Below are positions 1 to 11,164 of a DNA stretch of 64,000 nucleotides, piece by piece. The notes beneath the pieces were generated by a model. That model worked only from the letters and a program-made list of their open reading frames with translations. It ran no database searches and had not been told where the DNA came from. The position numbers were made by a program, and so were the translations under genes. Where the stretch lies: NCBI RefSeq assembly GCF_004664715.2, contig NC_051076.1:1559800-1623799 (forward strand), read 5' to 3'. Position 1 is the first letter of the stretch, and each line of letters opens with the position of its first letter. The DNA is from Peromyscus leucopus (lineage: Eukaryota > Chordata > Mammalia > Rodentia > Cricetidae).

Positions 1-9
1 TTGTTCATG

Positions 10-60
10 TGCGTGTGTGTGTGTGCGCGCGCGCGTGCGCACACACACATGCGCATGCAA
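10..60. repeat. Alternating purine-pyrimidine simple repeat
   Basis: A GT run passes into a GC run and then into CA, giving about 50 bp of almost unbroken purine-pyrimidine alternation. This kind of sequence can adopt left-handed Z-DNA. It has no gene context here and is probably a microsatellite. Confidence 0.85.
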
Positions 61-235
61 GCTTTTCAGGTCAGGAAATAGGAAGGGCACAATGATAAGG
101 AGGAAAAGGTGTTCGGGTGTGGAAAGAGAGGAGATAATGGAATCCGGCGCTGTGACAGCAGAAGGAAGACCGTTTGGATGGAGGAAAGAGACCATAAAGA
201 GGAGGGGAAGAAGAGCGAAGGACAGGCATAAAAAA

Positions 236-378
236 GAAGAGCACACCTTTAACCCCAGCACTCAGGAGGCAGAGGCAGATCTCTGTGAGTTCAAGGCCAG
301 CCTGGTCTACAGAGCAAGTTCCAGGACAGCCAGGCTTACACAGAGAAACCCTGTCTTGGAAAACAAAAACAAAAACAA
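236..378 (+). mobile_element. B1 SINE, 5'-truncated
   Basis: The body carries the B1 core (AATCCCAGCACTCAGGAGGC-like segment, mutated here to AACCCCAGCACT), the 'gccagcctggtctacagag' segment and an A-rich tail of AAAAAC units. The first ~10 bp of B1 are missing. It uses the mouse-like 'ggacagccagg' middle rather than the cricetid-like variant seen at 2541. An open frame running through it is incidental. Confidence 0.9.
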
Positions 379-2540
379 AAACCCAAAGTATAATGACATT
401 TAAGTACAAAAATGCCATAGTGAAGCCTATTACTTTGCACATTAACTTTAAGATTTAATTAGCATGGTAAAATAATACTTTCTAGATCAAATATGTATTT
501 TAAAAAAACTTTATTATAAGGAACTTGCAAATAAAAAAACAGCATACAGTGAAGTTAAGCAGACCCAAAGTCTACATCTCAGTGAACTTGTACACAGGTA
601 ACTAGTTATAAGTTTCTGTCTTAAATAGTATTTTATGAGCAGTGTACACAGAGGTCTTTCCATATGCTCTCATCAGAACCAGGCATGCTTCCCTTGTAAT
701 GTTTGCAGCCTACCAGACGAAAAAAAGTGTGTGTTTTTAATGTCCATCGTCTTCAGTGTTTGAGTTTCCTTTTTCTGTGATTTGACTATTCTTAATTGCC
801 AAATTTCGCATCAAAATTTTAAAATCATTTTCTTAGCAACGCACAGGGTTCCTTCCCATTAGGGCTGTTATCGTTTTGACTGAGGTGTGTGTTACAAATG
901 CTTTTGAATAAATGCAAAGTAAGGTGGGCTGGCTGTTTACAGCATCTCTGCTTTACCCTGGTGTGTTAGATTTCAGCATCTGTCAAAGCTGCTTTTAAAC
1001 AACAGGAAGAACTTCTGCAGCTTTCCAAAAGCATGCCGTTCACTGCTGATGTTAGACTGCTGAGACGTATACATTTACATTTTGAGTGAATTACGTGTGG
1101 ATTTTGCTTTTCTCTCTTTAAAAGAAGCAATGTCTCTGAACGAGGGACGTGGCTTCAACAAAAATATTTTAGTGACCTTAAGGCTAAGTTTAAATAAGCA
1201 ACTTCACATTTAGAGACTGTAACAAATTTTTCTGTCAGTTGAACATATTTTAATTGAACTTAGAAGCCTCCATGTTGTGTGTGGGCTTCCTGGTGATGCC
1301 TACCATGTTGCCACCTATTTCTAGATCTAACAGGAGACACAGGCATGGGAGTTCCCCAGAGCCACCTCCTTCCTAAGGCAGCTTAGTCAGCTGTTCAGCA
1401 AAGAAATATCCCTAGTGAACAATTTAATGTTTATATGGCAAAACTATACCCATCATGAGAAGCAGCCATCTTTTAATACCGTTTGTCAGGGGCAGTCACT
1501 CTCTGAGTAGTTCTCACTGCTTAGCAGACAGCAATTTGTAAGAAAAGAAAAGGTCATTAGGTCAGCGATGTAAAAGCATGAAGTCCAGTCTCATCACCAA
1601 ACTTCAAAAATGGTGTCGTGGTAGAAAATTGAAAAGTTTCCAAAACAGGACTGTGTGACACCCATCTTTGTTTACTTAGCACACCACATATTCAAACACA
1701 ACAGGAAGCCAATGAATGAATGGGGGAGCTTTGAGAATTACATGTGTAACTTATCCTACACACACAGGTGGGAAGAAAGCATAGGTAAGTGAAAAGCTAA
1801 ACACAGGTAAAAGAAGAGTCAGTCAGTGTCGAATGACATAGACAGACATGAAAACATAGCACTCCTTTACAGAAACCTATCAGGCCAGACAGACATGAAA
1901 ACATAGTACTCCTTTACAGAAACCTATCAGGCCAGACAGACATGAAAACATAGTAATCCTTTACAGAAACCTATCAGGCCCTAGGCCCTCAAGACGCGCA
2001 GCACACCCAGCCCTTCATGGCAAGTCTTATCACTACTCAAAAGACGGACAGGACATTTTGAATTATTGTTTTGAAGTAGCCAGCCCAAATCACACAAGTA
2101 GTGTCTAACTCCAAAGTTACTATCAGCACATGATGCCTCTAAGACATTGATTTAGTATTTGTTTGTTTATTTGGTCCAGTGCTGGAGATCAAACCCAGGG
2201 CCTTATATACACTTGATGGATAATATAGTAACACATCTCTGCCTCTTAACATAAATTAGTTTAAGGGAACTGTACTTAAAGGAATGAACTAAGGAGAAAA
2301 AATATATTTGTTAGAATTAAATTCTCACTTCTGACATGAGGTTCAAAACTGACTCAATCTTCAAAGAAATAGCACATAGTCTACCATACACATGTAAAAA
2401 ATATAATTACAAAAAGTGAAAGTATCTTCTATGTTTATAAGTTCACAACAATCCATTGCTTTTTTTTCCTTCTCTTTTCTTTCTTTTTAATTTTTTAAAT
2501 TCAATTTGTCAAAGCCACAGTCTGAGTTTTAAAAAAAACT
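379..2540. other. Unassigned AT-rich sequence, no gene seen
   Basis: No exon with a sustained frame and convincing splice sites was found on either strand. The stretch at 490-600 and the one at 3840-3960 share motifs such as 'tttgcaaataaa' and 'acatctcagtg', suggesting relics of the same ancient repeat. If Fam81b extends upstream at this scale, this could be intron or upstream sequence, but I could not locate its earlier exons here. Confidence 0.5.
1841..1980. repeat. 47-bp tandem repeat, 3 copies
   Basis: Three head-to-tail copies start at 1841, 1888 and 1935 with 'gacagacatgaaaacatag' and end with 'ctatcaggcc'. Copies differ by one or two substitutions (agcactcc, agtactcc, agtaatcc), so the duplication is recent. 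Confidence 0.93.
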
Positions 2541-2704
2541 GTCGGGCGGTGGTGGTGTACACCTTTAATCCCAGCACTCAGGAGGCAGAGCCAGGTTGAT
2601 CTCTGTGAGTTTGAGGCCAGCCTGGTCTACAGAGAGAGATCCAGGAAAGGCGCAAAGCTACACAGAGAAACCCTGTCTCGAAAAACCGGAGGAAAAAAAA
2701 AAAA
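2541..2704 (+). mobile_element. B1 SINE, full length, cricetid-like variant
   Basis: It starts 'gtcgggcggtggtggtg', has the intact core and contains 'ggaaaggcgcaaagctacac' before 'gagaaaccctgtctcg'. It ends in an A-rich tail. The internal A and B box regions of the pol III promoter are recognisable. This middle block is the best clue that the genome is from a cricetid rather than Mus. Confidence 0.93.
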
Positions 2705-3148
2705 CTTTAAATCTTCTAAAAACGTTCATTCAATGAATTGTTTAGGGAAAGACATTGCAAAACATTGCATTTGGGGTGTTAGTGGCCCTGGTAACACTGA
2801 CTCAGAACAGAGCTATGTGGTTTAAATATGCCAACCATAACCAAGGCATCTGCACCACTGGCCTCACCACAGCTCTGGCTGGCCACTGCTGTACCTTCAG
2901 TTCCAATTAAGTCTTCCTAGAACTACGCTGGGAGTGAGAGTTAGCCTTTGTTTCATCTACATAAAAATTCAACAAGAACAAAATGAGTAGCTTGCATTGT
3001 CCTACTGAGGACTCTGGCTATATTTAAAAGTCTGACTTTTGTCTTTTAAGAAAAATTTTAAAAGGGCCATCTACCTACCAACCTACCTATTGTCTGTCTG
3101 TCTGTCTATCTCTATATACATCTACCTACCTATGGTATAATCTATTTA

Positions 3149-3187
<39 letters not shown>

Positions 3188-4316
3188 CTTATAGTTGAAC
3201 TACTCCCAAATCCAGTAGTCTAGGTGATATGGTAACTAAACTGTAAATGTCATATACATGAATTAATAATATTGCAATTTTTAACTATTACTTCTATAAT
3301 CTATAGAATTAGGGCAAATCATATTCATGATGTTAGAGAAAACTCTAAGCAAAACATTTACACAAACTTATTTTTACTTTATCTTTGAAGGAAAACGCCT
3401 TTTAAAATGCTGTTCTGTTTTATATATTACCAGCAGATGGAGTCTGATTTCCAATGTTAACAGGAAAGTCATTTTCCAGTTGAAGGCTGGCCTTAATAAA
3501 GAGGTCGCAATAGTAATTGTGTTTTTGGCTTTATTTTAATTTCAGAATTTCAACTAGCAACACACCCTTCTAGAAGATGCTACTTGGGCATAGTTTTTGT
3601 TTTCTTGTTCAGAGAGACATTCATACTGTATATGTGATAAGGGAACAAATGCTAACATTCATTACAAGCAAAAGTAAGCCTAAAGTCTCAGTTCTCAGTT
3701 GTAAGATTATTGATTACCTGGGATTTACTGTCCCTGTAAACCATAACAATTAATTACTTCCCCCAGACAGAGAAAAGAAGATGAAAGTAAAAGCATATTA
3801 GGTTTCTAAATAGCTTGACAAGTTTTTTCTGTCCATTTTATAAGGTATTTTATAAAACATATTAAAAAGGTTTGCAAATAAATAAAAATTTCACATACCC
3901 AAATTAACCATATTCAAAGTCTATACATCTCAGTGGACTTTCATATAGTTAGAATAGGCATTGGGAACAGACACTGTAGAACTTCACATTAAATTTTGTA
4001 ATTTCACTATTGAATATACTTTATGCATTTATCTACTACCAAAACCAAAAATTCCATGACAGAATCAAAACTAGAAAAACAATGAGCTTTATACACTCTT
4101 TCATAACTTGTGTCCATTACCTGCATCTTGTCCTTCTTCATCACCCCCTTATATTTACATTCTTGTTCTTCTTTCTTTCTATTACACTGCACCCATATGT
4201 ACATTTGTTTACATATATGCATATATTATTGGTTAAATTTTGTATATGAGAGACAACATGCAGTTTCTTTCTGAGATCATGTGACCTTGCTTAATAACAA
4301 ACATTCTAAGTCCATT
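2705..4316. other. Unassigned sequence, then antisense L1 relic
   Basis: 2705-3060 and 3190-3990 show no gene. From about 3990 to 4316 the sequence reads as the complement of a rodent L1 3' region ('gagagacaacatgcagttt', 'ctttctgagatcatgtgacc'). The same relic resumes at 10526 after the younger L1, so it was split by that insertion. Confidence 0.55.
3065..3187. repeat. CTAC/CTGT/CTAT tetranucleotide microsatellite
   Basis: Imperfect CTAC and CTGT units lead into a run of about ten CTAT units ending near 3187. Mixed unit types suggest replication slippage with point mutation. Confidence 0.9.
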
Positions 4317-4333
4317 AATCTTCCTACAAAAAT
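4317..4333. repeat. Target site duplication (5' copy) of the 6.2-kb L1
   Basis: The 17-mer AATCTTCCTACAAAAAT occurs here and again identically at 10509-10525, flanking the L1. The flanking TT|AA at its start fits an L1 endonuclease nick of the TTTT/AA type on the opposite strand. Perfect identity argues for a fairly young insertion. Confidence 0.93.
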
Positions 4334-4539
4334 GCACTTCCTGAGACTTAGAGACCGGCCCCCAGCTCCCAGCCTGCCCCTGATTGCCATTCTGGACCAG
4401 AGCCTGCCCCGGACTTCCCTTCTGGACCAGAGAGTTGGACAAGAGAACTCCCTTTTGGACAAAAGAGAGAGTCTTCCTGAATCTGTCAGCTCTTTCTGAA
4501 ACAAGTACACTGATAAGACGAAGAAGGAACCACAAGGAG

Positions 4540-5712
4540 ATGGGCAGACGTCAAGGCAGAAGTACATACAGCAAAATGAAGAGCAATACAGCATCACCAG
4601 AACCTAGCCCGCCTCCAACATCTAGACCTGAACACCAAAAATTGCAAGAAGCAGAAGAAAGTAGCCTTATGAGTAACTTCATGAAGAAGGTAGAGGCTTG
4701 TGTAGAGGAAAAGACAAGGAAATTGGAAGAATGCTATAAACAACTAGAGGAAAGAGCAAACAAATTAGAAGAAAACAATAAAGCCCTCCAAGAAAATAAT
4801 AAAGTCCTGGAAGAAAACATTAAAGTCCTGGAAGAAAACATTAAAGTCCTGGAAGAAAACAATAAAGCACTGAAAGAAAATCATGAAAAAGCAATGAAAC
4901 AAACAAAGGAAACAGTCCAAGAACTGAAAAAGGAAATTGAAAAAATAAAGAAGACACAAACAGAGGGAATGCTGGAAATAGAAACCCTGAGTAAAAGATC
5001 AGGAACTTCGGATGCAAGTATAACCAACAGAATGCAAGAGGTGGAAGAGAGGATTTCTGGCATTGAAGATACAGTAGAAGAAATAGTTTCATCAGTCGAA
5101 GGAAACACTAAAGCCAACAAAGTCATGAACCAAAATGTCCAAGAAATCTGGGACACCATGAAAAGACCAAACCTACGAATTATAGGGATAGAAGAAGGTG
5201 AAGAATACCAACTCAAAGGCACAGAAAATATATTCAACAAAATTATAGAAGAAAACTTTCCCAACTTAAAGAAGGAAATGCCTATGAAGATACAAGAAGC
5301 CTATAGAACACCAAACAGACTAGACCCCCAAAAAAAGTCCCCTCGACACATAATAATTAAACAACTAAATGTACAGAATAAAGAAAGAATATTAAGAGCA
5401 GCCAAGGAAAAAGGCCAAGTGACCTATAAAGGTAAACCCATCAGAATAATACCCGATTTCTCAATGGAGACTTTGAAAGCCAGAAGGACCTGGACAGATG
5501 TAATGCAGACACTAAGAAACCATGGATGTCAGCCCAGACTAATATACCCAGCAAAACTTTCAATCATCATAGACGGAAGGAACAAGACATTCGAAGACAA
5601 AGCCAGATTTAAACAATACCTATCCACAAACCCAGCCCTACAGAAAGCACTAGAAGGAAAATTCCAACCGAAGGAAGTCAGATACACACTCGAAAACACA
5701 GGCAATAGATAA
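4540..5712 (+). CDS. L1 ORF1 protein, open reading frame intact
   Basis: It encodes a 390-residue ORF1p-like protein, the RNA-binding chaperone that coats L1 RNA as a trimer. The chosen start is the ATG giving MGRRQGRSTY; the frame is open upstream to an ATG at 4384, but that extension is leader sequence with repeated FWTR/FWTK motifs. A long coiled coil (about residues 45-190) is followed by the RRM region (NLRIIGIEEGEE) and the C-terminal domain (TWTDVMQTL, AKLSIIIDGR). The coiled coil contains near-identical heptad-type repeats (ENIKVLE) from a 21-nt unit, which makes it somewhat longer than the ~360-370 residues I recall for mouse. No stop or frameshift is seen. Confidence 0.92.
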   Translation: MGRRQGRSTYSKMKSNTASPEPSPPPTSRPEHQKLQEAEESSLMSNFMKKVEACVEEKTRKLEECYKQLEERANKLEENNKALQENNKVLEENIKVLEENIKVLEENNKALKENHEKAMKQTKETVQELKKEIEKIKKTQTEGMLEIETLSKRSGTSDASITNRMQEVEERISGIEDTVEEIVSSVEGNTKANKVMNQNVQEIWDTMKRPNLRIIGIEEGEEYQLKGTENIFNKIIEENFPNLKKEMPMKIQEAYRTPNRLDPQKKSPRHIIIKQLNVQNKERILRAAKEKGQVTYKGKPIRIIPDFSMETLKARRTWTDVMQTLRNHGCQPRLIYPAKLSIIIDGRNKTFEDKARFKQYLSTNPALQKALEGKFQPKEVRYTLENTGNR

Positions 5713-5765
5713 AGCCACAACAGTAAACCCCAAAGAAGGGAAGTACACACACACTACCACCAAAA

Positions 5766-8700
5766 ATGACAGGGATGAACAATCACTGGTCGTTAATATC
5801 CCTTAATATCAACGGACTTAATTCACCTATAAAAAGACATAGACTTACAGAATGGATACGAAAGCAGAACCCAACTTTCTGCTGCATACAAGAAACACAT
5901 CTCAAATTCAAAGACAGACACTACCTAAGAATAAAAGGCTGGGAAAAGACTTTCCAATCAAATGGTCTTAAGAAACAAGCAGGGGTAGCCATACTGATAT
6001 CCAACAAAATAGACTTCAAACTAAAATCAATCAAAAGAGATAAAGAAGGACATTACATATTCATCACAGGAAAGATCCACCAAGATGAAGTTTCAATACT
6101 GAACATTTATGCCCCAAACACAAGGGCACCCACATATGTAAAAGAAACATTACTAAAGCTTAAACCACATATAAAACCCCACACATTAATAGTGGGAGAT
6201 CTCAACACCCCACTTTCACCACTGGACAGATCTCCCAAATCGAAACTTAACAGAGAAATAAAGGACTTAACTGATATCATGACCCAATTGGACCTAATAG
6301 ATATCTACAGAACATTCCATCCTAACAAGAAAGAATATACATTCTTCTCAGCACCCCATGGAACTTTCTCTAAAATTGACCACATACTTGGCCACAAAGC
6401 ATATCTCAACAGATACAAAACAATTAGAATAACCTCCTGTGTTCTATCAGACCACCATGGGTTAAAGTTAGATCTCAACAACAACAAAAACTACAGAAAA
6501 CCTACTTTCTCATGGTAACTGAATAATGCTCAACTAAATCACCAATGGGTTAAGGAAGAAATAAAGAAAGAAATTAAAGACTTCCTAGAGATCAATGAAA
6601 ATGAAGAAACCACATACCCAAACTTATGGGACACTATGAAAGCAGTGCTAAGAGGGAAATTCATAGCACTAAATGCACACATAAAGAAGTTGGAGAAATC
6701 TCACACTAGTGACTTAACAGCACACCTGAAAGCTCTAGAACAAGAAGAAGCAAAGTCTCCCAGGAAGAATAGACGCCAGGAAATTATCAAAGTGAGAGGG
6801 GAAATTAATAAATTAGAAACTAAGAGAATAATACAAAAAATTAATGAAACAAAGAGTTGGTTCTTTGAGAAAATCAACAAGATAGACAAGCCCTTATCCA
6901 AACTAACCAAAAGACAGAGAGAGAGAATCCAAATCAACAAAATCAGAAATGAAAAGGGGGACATAACAACAGACATTGAGGAAATCCAGAGAATTATAAG
7001 GTCATATTTCAAAAACCTCTACTCCACAAAACTGGAAAACCTAAAAGAAATGGACATTTTTCTGGATAAGTACCACATACCTAAGTTAAATCAAGACCAG
7101 ATAAACTATTTAAATAGCCCAATAACCCCTAAGGAAATAGAAACAGTCATTAAAAGTCTCCCAACCAAAAAAAGCCCAGGACCAGATGGTTTCAGCACAG
7201 AATTCTACCAGATCTTCAAAGAAGAGTTAATACCAATACTCTCTAAATTGTTCCACATAATAGAAACAGAAGGAACATTACCAAACTCCTTTTATGAGGC
7301 TACAATTACCCTGATTCCTAAACCAAACAAGGATACAACAAAGAAAGAGAACTACAGACCGATCTCCCTCATGAACATTGATGCAAAAATACTCAATAAA
7401 ATATTTGCAAACAGACTCCAAGAACACATCAGAACAATTATCCACCATGATCAAGTAGGCTTCATCCCAGGGATGAAAGGGTGGTTCAACATACGAAAGT
7501 CCATCAACGTAATACACCATATAAACAAACTCAAAGAAAAAAACCACATGATCATCTCACTAGATGCAGAAAAGGCATTTGACAAAATCCAGCACCCCTT
7601 CATTATAAAAGTCTTGGAGCGATCAGGAATACGGGGAACATACCTAAACATAATAAAGGCAATATATAGCAAACCAACAGCCAACATCAAATTAAATGGA
7701 GAGAAACTCAAAGCAATTCCACTAAAATCAGGAACGAGGCAAGGCTGTCCACTCTCCCCATACTTATTCAATATAGTACTTGAAGTTCTAGCCAGAGCAA
7801 TAAGACAACATAAGGAGATTAAGGGGATACAAATTGGAAAGGAAGAAGTCAAGCTTTCCCCTATTTGCAGATGACATGATAGTATACTTGAGTGACCCCA
7901 AAGATTCCACCCAGGAATTGATAAAGCTTATAAACACCTTCAGCAACATAGCAGGATAAAAGATCAACTCAAAAAAATCAGTAGCCTTCCTATATACAAT
8001 GGACAAAGAAGATGAGAAGGCAATTAGAGATACATCACCCTTTACAATAGCCAAAAATGACATAAAATACCTTGGGGTAACACTAACCAAGCAAGTGAAG
8101 GACCTATATGACAAGAACTTTAAGTCCCTGAAAAAAGAAATTGAAGAAGATGTCAGAAAATGGAAAGATCTCCCATGCTCATGGATAGGCAGGGTTAACA
8201 TAGTAAAAATGGCAATCTTACCAAAAGCAATCTACAGATTCAATGCAATCCCCATCAAAATACCAACACAATTCTTCACAGACCTGGAAAGAATAATATT
8301 CAACTTCATATGGAAAAACAAAAAACCCAGAATAGCTAAAAGAAACCTGTACAATAAAACAACTTCTGGAGGCATCACAATCCCTAACTTCAAGCTCTAC
8401 TATAGAGCTACAATAATAAAAACAGCTTGGTATTGGCATAAAAACCAACATGTGGACCAATGGAATCGAATTGAAGACCCTGACATTAACCCACACACCT
8501 ATGGACATACAATTTTTGACAAAGAAGCCAAAAGTGTACAATGGAAAAAAGAAAGCATCTTCAACAAATGGTGCTGGCATAACTGGATATCAACGTGTAG
8601 AAGGCTGCAAATAGATCCATATCTGTCACCGTGCACAAAACTTAAGTCCAAGTGGATCAAAGACCTCAACATAAATCCAGCTACTCTAAACCTGCTAGAA

Positions 8701-9581
8701 GAGAAAGTAGGAAGTAATCTTGAACGCATTGGCATAGGAGATCACTTCCTAAATATAACACCAGTAGCGCAGACACTGAGACAAACAATCAATCAATGGG
8801 ACCTCCTGAAACTGAGAAGCTTTTGTAGAGCAAAGGATACGGTCAACAAGGCAAAGCGACAGCCTACTGAATGGGAAAAGATCTTCACCAACCCCACAGG
8901 TGACAGAGGACTAAGAAATTAAGAATCAAGAAATTAGACATCAAAACGACCAACAGTCCAATTGAGAAATGGGCTTTAGAATTAAACAGAGAATTCTCAA
9001 CAGAGGAAACCCAAATGGCTGAAAGACATTTAAGGAATTGCTCAACATCCCTAATCATCAGGGAAATGCAAATCAAAACAACTCTGAGATACCACCTTAC
9101 GCCTGTCAGAATGGCTAAGATCAAAAACACTGAAGACACTTTATGCTGGAGAGGTTGTGGAGCTAGAGGAACTCTCCTCCACTGCTGGTGGGAATGCAAG
9201 CTTGTACAACCACTTTGGAAATCAATATGGCGCTTTCTTAGAAAATTGGGAATCAATCTCCCCCAAGATCCAGCTATACCACTTTTGGGCATATACCCAA
9301 GAAATGCTCAATCATACCACAAGAGCACTTGCTCAGCTATGTTCATATCAGCATTGTTTGTAATAGCCAAAACCTGGAAACAACCTAGATGCCCTTCAAC
9401 TGAAGAATGGATAAATAAATTGTGGCACATATACACAATGGAATACTACTCAGCAGAGAAAAACAATGACATCATACGGTTTGCAGACAAATGGATGGAT
9501 CTAGAAAAAATCATCCTGAGTGAGGTGACCCAGACTCAGAAAGACAAATATGGTATGTACCCACTCATAGGAAGATACTAG
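5766..9581 (+). pseudogene. L1 ORF2 (endonuclease/reverse transcriptase), disrupted
   Basis: The frame begins 53 bp after ORF1 with the APE-type endonuclease domain ([26 protein letters not shown]). The reverse transcriptase follows, with its FADD catalytic motif near 7862-7873, and then a C-terminal Cys/His region (CWRGCG...HCWWEC). Four breaks are seen: a TAA at 6516-6518 soon after the endonuclease, a one-base gain in a C run near 7857-7861 that shifts frame just before FADD, a TAA at 7957-7959, and an indel near 8900-8920 that shifts frame again before the Cys/His region. The total span of ~1,270 codons matches a normal rodent ORF2. It is dead as a polymerase source. Confidence 0.93.
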
Positions 9582-10500
9582 ATGTGGAACAAGGATGACT
9601 GAACTGCTACTCACATCACCAGTGAGGCTACCTGGAAAACGGGACCCCAAAAAAGACATGGAGAAATGGATGAGATCTACATGAACAGCCTGGTCATGAG
9701 TGGGAACAATGAAGAGCGACGGTCGAGGGAAAGAGAGTGGGAGATCCTAGCTGGATCAAGAAAAGAGAGGGAGAACAACGAATAGGAGACCATGGTAAAT
9801 GAAGACCACATGAGAAGGGGAGGAAGCAGAGAGCTAGGGAGGCCCACGGAGATCCACAAAGATACCGCCACATAAGACTGCTGGCAATGGACGAGAGACG
9901 GCAGAAACTGACCTACTCCGGTGATGGGATGGCCAGACACCCTGTTAGTTGTGCCATAAACCCCATCCAAGGAAGGTCTGAGGAATCTGGATGCAGACAT
10001 CCACGGCTGGGCCCCTGGTGGAGCACTGGGAGTCTAATTAGTGAGAAAGAAGAGGGTTTATATGAGCGAGAATTGTTGAAGCCAGGGTTGGATAAAGCAC
10101 AGGGACAAATAGCCAAACGAATGGAAGCACAGGATCTATGAACCAAAGGCTGAGGGGCCCCCAACTGGATCAGTCCCCCTGAACGGGTGAGACAGTCATT
10201 TGGCTTGATCTGTTTGGGAGGCAGCCGTGTGTTGGTGCCGGGTCCTGGGCTTGTTGCATGAGTTGGCTGTTTGAATCCTGGGACATATGCAGGGACACTT
10301 GGCTCGGTCTGGGAGGGGGGACTGGTCCTGGCTGGACTGAGTCTACCAGGTCGATCCCGGTCCTCGGGGGAGACCTTGATCTGGAGGAGGTGGGAATGGG
10401 GGGTGGGATGGGGGGAGGGGGAGGGGGGCGAGAGTGGGAGAACAGGGGAATCTGTGGCTATTATGTTGAACTAAATGATGTTGTAAAATAAATTTACTTA
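9582..10500 (+). other. L1 3' UTR with G-rich polypurine tract
   Basis: After the ORF2 stop comes the typical rodent L1 3' UTR. It ends with a polypurine stretch (10384-10443) containing several runs of four to six G, then 'aaataaatttactt' and the A tail. The G runs could form a G-quadruplex, a known property of L1 3' UTRs. Confidence 0.85.
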
Positions 10501-10508
10501 AAAAAAAA

Positions 10509-10525
10509 AATCTTCCTACAAAAAT
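10509..10525. repeat. Target site duplication (3' copy) of the 6.2-kb L1
   Basis: It is identical to 4317-4333 and overlaps the end of the A tail. It marks the right boundary of the L1. Confidence 0.92.
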
Positions 10526-11160
10526 TTTAACTTCATTTTTTTAGAACTCAGTAGCATTCCATTTTACATAAATACCAAGTTTTCATTATCCATTTATCTG
10601 TTGAAGACAAGTTGCCTGATTCCAAGTCTTTGCTATAATGAATAAAGCAGCCATAAACAAAAGGATGCAGACATCTTATGACAGAGTATGGCATTCTCTG
10701 GATATGCCCAGGACTTGGTCATATGGTAGTCCTGTTTTTAATTTTTTAAGAAATTGACAAACTGATTTCCACAATGGCTGTATTAATTTGTACCCTCTAC
10801 CAACAGCAAATAAAGGTTCCTTTCTCTCCATGTCCTCTCCAATATTTGTTGTCAGATTTATTGCTGATAGCCATCCCTAATGGCTAAGGATATTGAATAT
10901 ATTAAAAATAGCTACCGACCATTTGTATTTCTTTTTTTAAAAAAAAAACTGTTTATTTAGCTAATTTGCCTGTTTGTTGTTTGACAGTTCCATTTCCTTG
11001 GTATTTAATTCCTGCCATTCATTGTAAAATCTGAATATTAGCCCCTTGTCTGAAATGTAGCTGATGAAGATTTCCTCCTACACTGTGGGCCATCTGTTAA
11101 CTCTGTTTATTGTTCCCTTTGCTACACAGAAATTTTTAGTTTCAAAATAAATTTGCAAAA
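10526..11160 (-). mobile_element. Older antisense L1 fragment (ORF2 end and 3' UTR), right half
   Basis: Read on the - strand this resembles the L1 ORF2 C-terminus and 3' UTR; on + it shows the usual complement phrases ('catttatctgttgaagac', 'ggtcatatggtagtcctg'). It is the continuation of the relic at about 3990-4316, split by the younger L1. It ends near an A-rich junction at 11159-11170. Confidence 0.8.
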
Positions 11161-11164
11161 AAAA

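Larger units (their letters stand above)
4334..10510 (+). mobile_element. Near full-length LINE-1 (L1), about 6.2 kb
   Basis: Order: short 5' leader (4334-4539), ORF1 (4540-5712), 53-bp spacer, ORF2 (5766-9581, broken), 3' UTR with a G-rich polypurine tract (about 10384-10443), and a short A tail. It is bounded by a perfect 17-bp target duplication and lies in an older antisense L1. The leader is only ~200 bp and has repeated 'ctggaccagag' blocks, so the promoter is short or 5'-truncated within a monomer. ORF2 disruptions mean this copy cannot supply its own ORF2 protein. Confidence 0.95.

Noticed and set aside
17..442. Overlapping 123-128-residue frames on both strands
   Set aside because: They run through a B1 SINE and simple repeat; no protein family is visible.
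970..1110. Possible upstream Fam81b exon ('gatttcag' acceptor with an open frame of ~36 residues)
   Set aside because: The residues do not resemble FAM81B as I recall it, and the only donor-like site (GTATAC) is weak.
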